64,000 nucleotides of DNA, taken from contig JAFTRI010000036.1 of NCBI GenBank assembly GCA_017462345.1, positions 1 to 64,000 on the forward strand, in the 5' to 3' direction. Below are positions 27,663 to 35,851 of the stretch, piece by piece. Numbering within the stretch: the first letter of the stretch is position 1; each line of letters starts with the position of its first letter. A model generated the notes under the pieces. That model did not search any database. It had not been told where the DNA came from and was given only the letters and a program-made list of their open reading frames with translations. The position numbers were made by a program, and so were the translations under genes. This DNA comes from Muribaculaceae bacterium. Its GTDB lineage: Bacteria > Bacteroidota > Bacteroidia > Bacteroidales > Muribaculaceae.

Positions 27663-28090
27663 AAAAGCTTGTGGAATTACTGGTCGACGGCAAACACTCG
27701 CTTGTCGTGGAAACTTCGAGCGGTGAAGTGCTGGCATTTGATGGACGTGGGGTAGGCGATTTGTATAGGTTGTATATGTCTGTACGTCGTGAACTGATGG
27801 GCGCACGTGTTGCCGATAAGGTCATTGGTGCCGGAGCGGCTGCCCTGATGATTGAGGGTGGGGTGTCGGTGTATCATGCCGGAGTCATAAGCCGTAAAGC
27901 ATTGGAACTGTTTGACCGCTATGGCATTGTCGGGACGTATGATGTGTTGGCTGAGCAGATAATTAACCGGGCAGGCACAGGGCGTTGTCCGCTTGAAAAG
28001 ATTGTGGCTCATCTTGGCGAAACGGTCTCGATGTTGCCTCTGATACACAAATTTGTATCGGAAAATTCAACTTCCAAAATCCAAGATTGA
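27659..28090 (+). CDS. DUF1893-family protein
   Basis: 143 aa starting at GTG 27659, overlapping the reductase stop by 4 bp (GTGA), so translational coupling is likely. Features of DUF1893 are visible: LVVETSSGEVLAFDGRGVGDLYRL, ADKVIGAGAAALMIEGGVSVYHAGVIS and a central conserved RCPLEK. The family is predicted to have a cytidine-deaminase-like fold and is repeatedly encoded next to Fe-S aldo/keto reductases in Bacteroidales. Its role is not established; a redox or metabolite-handling function with its neighbours is an inference. Confidence 0.85.
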   Translation: MKKLVELLVDGKHSLVVETSSGEVLAFDGRGVGDLYRLYMSVRRELMGARVADKVIGAGAAALMIEGGVSVYHAGVISRKALELFDRYGIVGTYDVLAEQIINRAGTGRCPLEKIVAHLGETVSMLPLIHKFVSENSTSKIQD

Positions 28091-28124
28091 ATTATATTCA
28101 CTACAAATGATGCAAATGATGTTT

Positions 28125-28550
28125 TTAGGGAATATTTGTCTGCCAGTATTCTGGCTTGTTAGAGCCGACTCGTGTAATCAGCCCTTTTGTTTTGAGTAAA
28201 GCCATTATTCTCTCTGTTTGCCGGAGGGAAATGTTCAGGTTTTCAGCAATCTCTTTTGAGTTGATATACCTGTTTAGTTTAATCATTTCGAGAGCTTTAA
28301 TTTCATTTGTCCCGACATTGGAGGTGACTGTCCTATGCTCTTCAAGTGTAATGTATATTTCATTAAGCATAAAATCAATGAATACCCCACTGTCAGCGTT
28401 AATAGCACTTTGTGCTATCGCGTCGTAATATTTTTGTCGGTTATTGAATGCCATGTTCTCGACAGGCAAATGCTCAAATAATGGATGTAGTTTTCCGAGA
28501 ATTAAAGACTGCCATAAACGACTTTTAGCCCTGACCAACGCAGTAGGCAC
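28125..28550 (-). pseudogene. C-terminal remnant of a Fic-family protein
   Basis: The frame reads RLWQSLILGKLHPLFEHLPVENM..., which matches the part of Fic/DOC proteins just after the catalytic HxFxxGNGR motif, followed by FIDFMLNEIYITLEE and a winged-helix end (INSKEIAENLNISLRQTERIMALLKTKGLI). The catalytic motif and everything before it are missing, so it cannot AMPylate. The first residues (MPTALVRAKS) come from out-of-frame DNA of another broken gene, which shows a junction near 28525. Confidence 0.8.
28141..28214. repeat. 74-bp direct repeat, copy 1 (Fic 3' region)
   Basis: This stretch matches 29688-29761 in 70 of 74 positions in the same orientation, 1547 bp away. Both encode the same end of a Fic protein, GLITR(V/A)GS(N/D)K..YWQ.N on the minus strand. 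It marks duplication or recombination between two Fic genes and flanks the region that kept only remnants. Confidence 0.85.
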
Positions 28551-28672
28551 AGCGTTCTAATTTCAGCCGAACTGTAATCATCAGCGAGCAGACCGAAAAG
28601 GTATCGCAGTTGTTTGTCATCGAGTTCGTGCCAACCACGAGGCACAATGAGATTAATTGTTCGTGTTTCCAT
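28502..28672 (-). pseudogene. N-terminal fragment of an unidentified gene
   Basis: From ATG 28672 the minus strand reads METRTINLIVPRGWHELDD and continues as an ordered, protein-like sequence to about residue 51 (LLRWSGLK), after which it runs into the Fic remnant in another frame and stops at 28502. The N-terminus looks like a genuine gene start, so a gene was cut and its head joined to the Fic tail. The family is not recognised. Confidence 0.6.
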
Positions 28673-28883
28673 AAAAAAAGAATGTTACTATACCACGACT
28701 GTTGGTGCCAACGAGAGCAGAATGAAGTTCACTTCAATTATGCCGAGTGCAGCCCAACTTGTGCGAAGCAAATGTACGGTAACATTCTCTATGCGTAAAA
28801 GACATTTTTATTTGTGTAATTTATCGTATATTGCAATGTTATCATTACCTTCGCAATATAATAATTATCTAAATAGTAGAATT

Positions 28884-29312
28884 ATGAAAAAATGGGTTGT
28901 ATTTTTATTAGGATTAGTCGCAGGCTGTATTTTGACAATCCTTTCATTAGTAGTAATAGGCAAAGTTATGGCTACAACAGACACAGTTACAGAAGAAATA
29001 TCGAGTAGTGTTCCTGGATTGAATTTATTCGAACAACCTGGTGATGAATTTTCAGCACCATCGTTTGAAGTAATGCAAGTATTGGCAACAAATGTTGCAT
29101 TGGCTCATTCAGGGGAAAATGAATATGGAAGAACAACCTATTGGGGAACACTTGTCTTGCTCATAGGTGATGAAAACACTCATTTCTACGATGACCAAAT
29201 TGTAGAAGTAAAATCAGGTCAAGTTGCAAGACATATTGGTACATATCAATATGAAACCAAAATGGAAATGCAGAAAACAGTTCCAGTTATAAGGATATTT
29301 GATAAGCAATAA
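28884..29312 (+). CDS. small membrane-anchored protein of unknown function
   Basis: 142 aa from ATG 28884 (MKKWVVFLLGLVAGCILTILSLVVIGKV), with one N-terminal hydrophobic segment that could be a signal anchor. The rest is soluble, with two beta-rich segments (RTTYWGTLVLLIGDENTHFYDDQIVEV and YETKMEMQKTVPVIRIFDK). A clean terminator follows 7 bp after the stop. It is intact while its neighbours in the 28.1-30.25 kb stretch are broken, so it may be a recent or maintained insertion. An upstream in-frame extension to 28614 runs over the broken gene and is unlikely to be coding. Confidence 0.65.
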   Translation: MKKWVVFLLGLVAGCILTILSLVVIGKVMATTDTVTEEISSSVPGLNLFEQPGDEFSAPSFEVMQVLATNVALAHSGENEYGRTTYWGTLVLLIGDENTHFYDDQIVEVKSGQVARHIGTYQYETKMEMQKTVPVIRIFDKQ

Positions 29313-29702
29313 CGAAAAGCATCGGGAGTCCGATGTTTTTTTATTTATAGTTGTTTCAGAACCAATAGCCTTATTTTCTTTTTTGTTTACAAAAATGGGT
29401 GGAGAGAATAGCTTTGCCGTGTCGGAGTTGTGCCATTCGGGGAACTCTTCGGGATTGTTACGAATGAAATTGACGATGTCAATCATCTTTCGTTGATTGA
29501 TTGGCTTGTCGTGAATGAAGTCCACAATTTGTGGTTTCATTCGGGCGACGATCCAAGCATAACTTTCATTCGGAGTATCAGCGACGGCTTCACTACGTAG
29601 AACATTCATCAGCTCGTGCGATAAATATTCTTCAGCGAGAGAGTCCTCAAAATCAAGGACATTTGAGCGTAGTTCGGTGTATTTCTCTGCCAGTATCCTG
29701 AC
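29214..29702 (-). pseudogene. fragment of an unidentified gene
   Basis: On the minus strand an open frame reads RILAEKYTELRSN, then EEYLSHELMNVLRSEAVAD, WIVARMKPQIVDFIHD and IVNFIRNNPEEFPEWHN, ordered like a real protein up to about 29400, then passes antisense through the terminator of the 142-aa gene. The start is missing: a stop codon and the 74-bp Fic repeat lie directly upstream. Family not recognised. Confidence 0.5.
29320..29342 (+). terminator. intrinsic terminator after the 142-aa gene
   Basis: CATCGG (29320-29325), loop GAGT, CCGATG (29330-29335), then a run of seven T. Confidence 0.9.
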
Positions 29703-29761
29703 TTGTCAGAGCCGGCTCGTGTAATCAGCCCTTTTGTTTTGAGTAAAGCCATTATTCTCTC
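29688..29761. repeat. 74-bp direct repeat, copy 2 (Fic 3' region)
   Basis: Second copy of the repeat at 28141-28214 (four mismatches). On the minus strand it encodes IMALLKTKGLITRAGSDKSG..., the tail of a second Fic-like protein whose body is gone; a stop codon lies a few codons upstream. Confidence 0.85.
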
Positions 29762-29842
29762 ATTTTAGCCAAAATAAGTGCTTTACGCCATTTTTGCTCA
29801 CAAAAAGCTACTTCTATTTTGTCGCTGTCTAAAAGACAGAAA

Positions 29843-30133
29843 TTATCTTAACTCAACCGATAATCCCATTGCTGAAACCATACGATAGAATGTTGAAATT
29901 GAAGGAACAGTCAGACCTCGTTCAATACGAGATACATAACTTTTGTCTGCACCAATTTTCTCAGCTGATTCCGATTGTGTCATGCCGGATTGCTTACGAG
30001 CATCAAGCAAAATCTGTGCGTTATATTCTTCCCATGCTTGACGTTCTGCTTCTTTTCAGCTTTCAGTACCATGAGTGCCGAAAACTTGATTGAGTTCTTC
30101 ACTCACATTATAAATTTTGTTCTTTGTCTTCAT
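29843..30133 (-). pseudogene. HigA-like XRE antitoxin broken by an in-frame stop
   Basis: From ATG 30133 to TAA 29843 the minus strand encodes 96 residues with one TGA at codon 26 (30056-30058). The C-terminal part is a clear XRE helix-turn-helix (SGMTQSESAEKIGADKSYVSRIERGLTVPSISTFYRMVSAMG). Just upstream and overlapping its start, another frame reads WDDTDNDEELNKVKFTWQYEDKEQNL and stops, consistent with the tail of a toxin gene in HigB-HigA order. The stop could be a sequencing error or a real inactivating change; the HTH segment alone might still be made from an internal start. Confidence 0.7.
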
Positions 30134-30178
30134 ATTGCCAAGTGAACTTAACCTTGTTCAGTTCCTCGTCGTTGTCCG

Positions 30179-30250
30179 TATCATCCCAAGATGATGCTTA
30201 AGGCGATTATCTACGGCTATATGAACAATCTGTATTCAAGCCTGAAATAG
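30179..30250 (+). pseudogene. short IS1182-like transposase remnant
   Basis: The frame reads YHPKMMLKAIIYGYMNNLYSS before a TAG at 30248-30250. This resembles the conserved N-terminal YHPxMLLKxxxYGYxxxxYSSRKIE region of IS1182-family transposases. Only about 24 codons remain and no inverted repeats were found, so the element is dead. Confidence 0.5.
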
Positions 30251-30315
30251 AAGCCATCAAGTTTATTGCATTGGATGATGTGGTAAACGGCGGTTTGTAC
30301 GTTACAGTCGCGTTT

Positions 30316-31254
30316 CTATTTGGAGGCGAGGAAGCGTTCGGCATCGAGAGCTGCACGGCATCCCATGCCGGCGGCAGATATTGCTTGACGGTAACGGGGA
30401 TCGGCAACGTCGCCTGCTGCAAATACTCCCGGAACGTTTGTCGCCGAGGTATTTCCCTCAAGTTTTATGTAGCCTGTCTCGTCGAGATTGATGTATTTGC
30501 TGAAAACATCGGTGTTGGGCTTGTGCCCGATTGCGAGGAAGAATCCGTCGATTGCAATGTCAAAGGTACGTTCCTTGTCTGTCCCCTTGAACTCGACAAG
30601 ATGTGCCCCTTCAACAAATTCCTCACCAAAGAGTCCCACTGTGTTGCAATTGAACAGAACCTCGATATTGTCTTTTTCGAATACACGGCGTTGCATTACC
30701 TGAGAAGCTCGCAGATAATCTTTGCGAACAATCAGGTATACTTTCGCTGCGAGGTTGCTCAGATACAGGGCTTCTTCACAGGCCGTATCTCCGCCTCCCA
30801 CAACAGCAACCGTCTTTTTGCGGTAGAAGAATCCGTCGCATGTCGCACATGCCGAAACCCCCAGTCCGTTATATTTCTGTTCATCGGAGATGCCTAAGTA
30901 CTTGGCTGATGCTCCTGTCGCAATAATAACGCTTTCAGCTTTGATTACCGTGCCGTCATCAATGGTTGCTTCAAGCGGGTAGACGTCAAAATTTACTTCT
31001 GTTACAATGCCCTGACGCATATCGGCTCCAAACCGGGCAGCCTGTTTGCGCAGATCCTCCATCAGTTCGGGTCCGGTAACCCCATCGGGATACCCGGGAA
31101 AGTTTTCCACTTCGGTAGTGATTGTAAGCTGGCCTCCCGGCTGCAGTCCTTCATAGAGGATGGGGGAGAGGTTGGCGCGTGAGGCATATATTGCAGCCGT
31201 ATATCCGGCAGGACCTGAACCGATAATCAGGCATTTGGTACTTTCTGCGTTCAT
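30316..31254 (-). CDS. trxB: thioredoxin-disulfide reductase
   Basis: 312 aa, standard length. Flavoenzyme that reduces thioredoxin with NADPH. The FAD-binding GSGPAGY motif is at residues 12-18, the redox-active CATC at 136-139, the NADPH-binding GGGDTACEEA region near 157, and the C-terminal FAD motif GVFAAGDVADPRYRQA. It is the last gene of a minus-strand run dedA-rpe-ftsK-lolA-trxB, 18 bp after lolA. It faces the remnant region. Confidence 0.95.
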   Translation of the reverse strand: MNAESTKCLIIGSGPAGYTAAIYASRANLSPILYEGLQPGGQLTITTEVENFPGYPDGVTGPELMEDLRKQAARFGADMRQGIVTEVNFDVYPLEATIDDGTVIKAESVIIATGASAKYLGISDEQKYNGLGVSACATCDGFFYRKKTVAVVGGGDTACEEALYLSNLAAKVYLIVRKDYLRASQVMQRRVFEKDNIEVLFNCNTVGLFGEEFVEGAHLVEFKGTDKERTFDIAIDGFFLAIGHKPNTDVFSKYINLDETGYIKLEGNTSATNVPGVFAAGDVADPRYRQAISAAGMGCRAALDAERFLASK

Positions 31255-31272
31255 GTTGTATTTTTTTGATTG

Positions 31273-31890
31273 TTACCTTAAGTCTATAATCTCGGCATCG
31301 GGGTATTTTTTTTTGTCAAATGTGAACCGGCTGCCGGCGACTTTGCCGCCAGCTTTTACATTAGAAACAATAATGTTTACCGAACGGTTGTTGTCGAGCG
31401 TAATTGTAATTTCTTTTGGAAAGCTTGTCCCTGCATCCAATGTCAGTATAGCTTTGCGTATGTACAAATCTTTGCTGCGTGGAATCAATTGTAGCCTGTG
31501 TGTCCCTTTGGTTGATTTCAGCATCTTGCTGTCGTAGGATTCACGGAATGAGGATACGATTGAAAAGGGGTTTACCTGTTGCAGTTCTTCGGTTGTCGGT
31601 TCTGTGATGTTTACCTCACCGGTATCAGGAACGTATGTCCACTGGGTTTGGCCGTCATACCATGTTTCCAGTTGCGGAGTGCTTAAATGGAAACGGTCTT
31701 TTGCAATAATGATTGTCCCATTTGACGAACTCCCGTTGGCTTTCACGATGAAATCGGCAGTCAGTGAAGGGCTGTTACGGTATTTGTCTGCGGCTTTTGA
31801 GAGTATCTCTTCGGCAGTTGTTGCCCGAGAAATGGTGAAGGTGAGGAAAAGCGCCAATATCGCAAATATATGTCGGAGTGTATTATTCAT
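31273..31890 (-). CDS. lolA: LolA-family outer-membrane lipoprotein carrier
   Basis: 205 aa with a signal peptide (to about residue 24). The LolA fold is readable from AEEILSKAADKYRNSPSLTADFIV, RFHLSTPQLETWYDGQTQWTYVPDTGEVNITEPT and the late strand IRKAILTLDAGTSFPKEITITL. LolA carries lipoproteins through the periplasm to the outer membrane. It follows ftsK by 41 bp; ftsK-lolA pairing is widespread in bacteria and supports the call. Confidence 0.88.
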   Translation of the reverse strand: MNNTLRHIFAILALFLTFTISRATTAEEILSKAADKYRNSPSLTADFIVKANGSSSNGTIIIAKDRFHLSTPQLETWYDGQTQWTYVPDTGEVNITEPTTEELQQVNPFSIVSSFRESYDSKMLKSTKGTHRLQLIPRSKDLYIRKAILTLDAGTSFPKEITITLDNNRSVNIIVSNVKAGGKVAGSRFTFDKKKYPDAEIIDLR

Positions 31891-31931
31891 CTTTTATTTA
31901 TAACGTATGATTGTGTGAAGTGTTTGACAAC

Positions 31932-34430
31932 TTACATAATTTCAAGCATCCTTTCAAGTTGTAGGGAGTCGACGAGAACCTGTCGCGGTTTACCACCCTG
32001 AGACGGCCCGACGATCCCGGCGGCTTCCATCTGATCCATAATCTTGCCCGCACGGTTGTACCCAATAGAGTATCGCCGTTGCAGAGATGATGTGGATGCA
32101 GTCTGGGAGGTGACAATGAAACGTGCGGCTTCTTCAAACAGGACATCCCGGTCGGATATGCTTCCCATGCTTCCGCTGTCACCGGCTTCTGGAATATAGT
32201 CAGGTAGCAGATAGGCATGGTCATATCCAATCTGCTCGTCGATGCATTCACATATCGACTCTACTTCATCGGTATCGATGAATGCACACTGGACACGGTC
32301 CATTTCCCCGTCGCGGGAGAACAGCATGTCACCACGTCCTATCAATTGGTTCGCTCCCGTCCGGTCAAGGATTGTCTTTGAGTCAACCATCTGTGTTACG
32401 CGGAATGCTACACGACCGGGGAAGTTGGCTTTTATGATACCTGTAATGACGTTGGTCGATGGTCGTTGAGTTGCGATGATCATGTGCATTCCCACAGCGC
32501 GGGCTTTTTGGGCAAGACGTGCAATGGGGGTCTCGACTTCCTTGCCGGCGGTCATTATGAGATCGGCAAACTCATCGACAATCACTACGATGTAGGGCAG
32601 ATAGCGGTGACCTTTCTCCGGGTTAAGACGTTTGGCTGTGAATTTGGCGTTATATTCCTTGATCGAGCGCACATTGGCGTCACGTAACAGATTGTAACGG
32701 TTGTCCATTTCCACGCATAGCGAGTTGAGTGTTGCCACTACCTTTGAGGGGTCGGTTATTATAGCCTCCTCTTCGTCGGGCAGTTTCGCAAGATAATGAC
32801 GCTCAAGTTTGCTGTACAGACTGAATTCCACCATTTTGGGGTCAATGAGCACGAATTTCAGCTCGGCCGGGTGTTTCTTGTAAAGCAGTGAGGTTATAAT
32901 GGTGTTAAGACCTACTGATTTACCCATACCGGTTGCGCCGGCGACAAGCAGGTGTGGCATTTTGGCAAGATCGGCAATGAATACGTCATTACTGATTGTA
33001 GACCCCATCGCCATCGGCAGCTCATATTTGCATTCCTGATATTTACGGGACGATATGATTGAGCGTATAGATACAGTCTGTGGTTCTTTGTTTGGAACTT
33101 CAATACCTATAGTCCCTTTTCCGGGAATCGGGGCTATGATGCGTATTCCGAGAGCGGCAAGGCTCAGGGCAATGTCATCTTCAAGCCGCTTGATCTTGGC
33201 TATGCGTACGCCTTCGGCGGGAATTATCTCATATAGAGTGACGGTCGGACCGACAGTCGCTTTGATATGGGATATGGGGATACCATAATCATTAAGTGTT
33301 TTTGTTATGCGTTCCTTGTTCTCCTCCTGTTCCTGTTGGTCGACACTGTTTTCCTTGACCTGACGTTCATGCAGCAACTCGATAGACGGGAACTTATATC
33401 GTGACAACTCGGCTGTAGGGTCGTAAATATCGGTATTTATTTCAGTCGCCTTTTCAATTACCGGAGCTGTAACGCTCATTTCCACGTCCCCGCTTATTGT
33501 GATTTCTTGGTTTTCATCGGTCTCATCCTGGCTTTTGATGATAATATTTTCCTCATCGTCTTCAGTGGATGGAATAACCCTGTCGTCATCGTTTATTGTT
33601 TCGGTTTCTTCGTCAAATCCCAGAAATTCATTTTCCGTAGACCGGCCATCGTTTTCATCCTTGTTGTCAAGGATGGAGCCGCGTAGCGATTCCTCGACTT
33701 TGGCTTTTTCTGCTTCACGTTCTTCTGCCTCCCGAAGCAGATGTTCCCGTCGTGTATCGATTGTATGGCGATATTTCAGATAAATACACCGTATGTCGTT
33801 GAAGTATATGAGAATTACAAGGGATATTAATATGATGTTCGCTCCCATCATGCCCCAAAATCCGGTCATGTTGAGCAGATACATATTGGTATAATGACCG
33901 TGTTTACCTCCCAAAAACAATGATGATGTGGAATCAAGCGTAAGCAATCCCGTAACAACCGATACTGTTATCGCGAGAATCAGGCATCTGAGGGTCAGTG
34001 ACCAGAAACTGAATCTGTATAGCTTGACAAGTGTCAGACCGATGGCCGCAAGGTAGAAAATAAGCACAAATGATCCTATCCCAAGCCATTCGGTCATGAG
34101 CAGATTGGATAAATAGGCACCGAGCGGCCCGGCTGAGTTCTTTATTGCTGAGGGCTGTGCTCCCAGTTGTGTGATTCCGTGGTTAAGCACTTCACTTTGA
34201 TCCGCATCCCCTGTGCTGAAGAATGATATTGATGCTATCAGCAGATAGACAGCTGCAACAAGCATCAGTATCCCCAAAAAGATGTGTGTGCGTTTATCCT
34301 TAAAAAAACTGATGAACGCCGATGGATTCTTTTCTTTCTTTTTTGTGGAATTATTTTTATTGTTTTTTCCCGATGGCTCATTCAGTATATCCGGGTCAAA
34401 ATCATCGGTTGATATATTATATGTCTTCAT
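31932..34430 (-). CDS. ftsK: FtsK/SpoIIIE DNA translocase
   Basis: 832 aa. Pumps chromosomal DNA through the closing septum. The N-terminal domain has about four membrane helices (residues about 50-210), followed by a charged linker (about 230-330) shorter than in E. coli FtsK. The motor has Walker A GATGMGKSVGLN and Walker B YIVVIVDEFADLIM. A C-terminal winged-helix gamma domain (FIVTSQTASTSSLQRRYSIGYNRAGKIMDQMEAAGIV) reads DNA polarity signals. The gene lies 14 bp after rpe. Confidence 0.95.
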   Translation of the reverse strand: MKTYNISTDDFDPDILNEPSGKNNKNNSTKKKEKNPSAFISFFKDKRTHIFLGILMLVAAVYLLIASISFFSTGDADQSEVLNHGITQLGAQPSAIKNSAGPLGAYLSNLLMTEWLGIGSFVLIFYLAAIGLTLVKLYRFSFWSLTLRCLILAITVSVVTGLLTLDSTSSLFLGGKHGHYTNMYLLNMTGFWGMMGANIILISLVILIYFNDIRCIYLKYRHTIDTRREHLLREAEEREAEKAKVEESLRGSILDNKDENDGRSTENEFLGFDEETETINDDDRVIPSTEDDEENIIIKSQDETDENQEITISGDVEMSVTAPVIEKATEINTDIYDPTAELSRYKFPSIELLHERQVKENSVDQQEQEENKERITKTLNDYGIPISHIKATVGPTVTLYEIIPAEGVRIAKIKRLEDDIALSLAALGIRIIAPIPGKGTIGIEVPNKEPQTVSIRSIISSRKYQECKYELPMAMGSTISNDVFIADLAKMPHLLVAGATGMGKSVGLNTIITSLLYKKHPAELKFVLIDPKMVEFSLYSKLERHYLAKLPDEEEAIITDPSKVVATLNSLCVEMDNRYNLLRDANVRSIKEYNAKFTAKRLNPEKGHRYLPYIVVIVDEFADLIMTAGKEVETPIARLAQKARAVGMHMIIATQRPSTNVITGIIKANFPGRVAFRVTQMVDSKTILDRTGANQLIGRGDMLFSRDGEMDRVQCAFIDTDEVESICECIDEQIGYDHAYLLPDYIPEAGDSGSMGSISDRDVLFEEAARFIVTSQTASTSSLQRRYSIGYNRAGKIMDQMEAAGIVGPSQGGKPRQVLVDSLQLERMLEIM

Positions 34431-34444
34431 GAAAAATCAATATG

Positions 34445-35089
34445 TTACAGATTGTGTAGTGCCTCAATTGTGGCGATTGGGTCGGGAGCAGAGAACACGA
34501 AGTTGCCTGCGACAAGAATATCGGCACCGGCTTTAGCTAATTGTGCACCTGTTTCCATGTTGACACCTCCGTCAACTTCTATTAAGGCATTTGACCCTGA
34601 ATGGGTAATAAGTTCTTTCAGCTGTTTCACTTTTTTCAATGTCCCCGGAATGAACTTTTGCCCGCCGAATCCCGGATTTACCGACATGAGCAATACCATA
34701 TCGACGTCGGAAATGATATTTTCGAGCATGATTACGGGAGTTGCCGGATTCAGGGTTACAGCTGCTTTCATCCCTGCATCCTTTATCTGTTGTATCGTGC
34801 GGTGAAGATGCACGCAAGCCTCATAGTGAACGTTCATTATTTCAGCCCCGCAGTCGCGCACCTGTGATACATACTTTTGCGGTTCTACTATCATCAGGTG
34901 AACATCAAGCGGTTTCTTTGCGGTGTGTTGTACTGCCTTGATTACCGGAAATCCGAACGAGATATTTGGTACGAACACTCCGTCCATGACATCAAGGTGT
35001 ATCATGTCGGCAGTACTTTCGTTAAGCATTTCTACATCACGTTGAATGTTGCCGAAGTCGGCTGATAGTAATGACGGTGAAACTTGCAT
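34445..35089 (-). CDS. rpe: ribulose-phosphate 3-epimerase
   Basis: 214 aa, standard length. Interconverts ribulose 5-phosphate and xylulose 5-phosphate in the pentose phosphate pathway. Signatures are SPSLLSADF at the N-terminus, HLDVMDGVFVPNISFG (metal and catalytic Asp), DVHLMI, MSVNPGFGGQKFI (phosphate loop) and the catalytic IEVDGGVN. It lies between dedA and ftsK on the minus strand. Confidence 0.96.
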   Translation of the reverse strand: MQVSPSLLSADFGNIQRDVEMLNESTADMIHLDVMDGVFVPNISFGFPVIKAVQHTAKKPLDVHLMIVEPQKYVSQVRDCGAEIMNVHYEACVHLHRTIQQIKDAGMKAAVTLNPATPVIMLENIISDVDMVLLMSVNPGFGGQKFIPGTLKKVKQLKELITHSGSNALIEVDGGVNMETGAQLAKAGADILVAGNFVFSAPDPIATIEALHNL

Positions 35090-35120
35090 GTGGTAAAGTG
35101 TATATTATTTCAGGTTGATA

Positions 35121-35780
35121 TTACGATTTCTTGCCCGGTTTGAACAGATTCCAAAGAATGAAAATAAGGCATATTGCCCCGATGGCAAGTCCTGCGTATG
35201 TAAGGTACTGGTTATATTCTTCTACAGCATTGTACAGATCCTCCAAAGGAACGGTCGTGCCGAGCCAATAACCGAGACCGGCCAGTATTATATTCCATAT
35301 CATGGCTCCAAGACCGGTGAATAATACAAACACCCAAATGTTCATCCGTGCAAGTCCGGCGGGAATTGAAATCAACTGCCGCACGGCAGGAATGAGACGG
35401 CCGATGAATGTGGATATTGCACCATGGTCGTCAAAGTACTTTTCGGCTTTTTCGACTTTGGCTTGATCGATAAGGCATATATGACCAAAGCGGCTGTTGG
35501 CAAACTTGTAAACGATTGGACGACCTATCCATACTGCCAGATAATAGTTGATGAGAGCTCCGACTATTGCTCCGGCAGTCGCGGCAAGAACGATAGCAAA
35601 TACATTCATGTCCCCCTTGGTGCAGGCAAGATAGGCTGCGGGTGGGACGACTACTTCCGACGGAAAAGGGATGAATGAACTCTCGATTACCATGAAAAGG
35701 AAAACAAACAGATAGTTGGCATTCTCCACAAACCATTGGAAGAATGATGCTGCATCAAACATTGCTAAAGAGGTTAACAT
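35121..35780 (-). CDS. DedA-family membrane protein
   Basis: 219 aa; ATG at 35780 chosen, with 35762 (MFDAASFFQ) as an alternative. DedA signatures are visible: ESSFIPFPSEVVVPPAAYLA, GAIVGALINYYLAVWIGRP, the amphipathic FDDHGAISTFIGRLIPAVRQLISIPAGLARMN with the conserved Gly-Arg-Pro region, and two late helices. DedA proteins help recycle lipid carriers across the inner membrane. First gene of the dedA-rpe-ftsK-lolA-trxB run. Confidence 0.92.
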   Translation of the reverse strand: MLTSLAMFDAASFFQWFVENANYLFVFLFMVIESSFIPFPSEVVVPPAAYLACTKGDMNVFAIVLAATAGAIVGALINYYLAVWIGRPIVYKFANSRFGHICLIDQAKVEKAEKYFDDHGAISTFIGRLIPAVRQLISIPAGLARMNIWVFVLFTGLGAMIWNIILAGLGYWLGTTVPLEDLYNAVEEYNQYLTYAGLAIGAICLIFILWNLFKPGKKS

Positions 35781-35811
35781 TTAGTGAAAATTATTGTAAA
35801 AAATCAATATA

Positions 35812-35842
35812 CAAAGATACTATCTTTACGGGCGCAAAACAA
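35812..35842 (-). promoter_or_regulatory. promoter of the dedA-rpe-ftsK-lolA-trxB operon
   Basis: On the minus strand TTG (35842-35840), 20 bp, TATCTTTG (35819-35812): exact fit to the consensus. The predicted start lies about 25 nt before the dedA ATG. Confidence 0.75.
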
Positions 35843-35851
35843 GTGGTCCCG

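Noticed and set aside
26751..27806. Long open frame (351 codons) antisense to the aldo/keto reductase gene
   Set aside because: The sense strand carries Tat, AKR and 4Fe-4S motifs; the antisense product is His/Arg-rich, has no domain and no promoter.
28614..28883. Upstream in-frame extension of the 142-aa gene by 90 codons
   Set aside because: It runs antisense over the head of a broken gene, lacks signal-peptide logic and the signal anchor begins at 28884.
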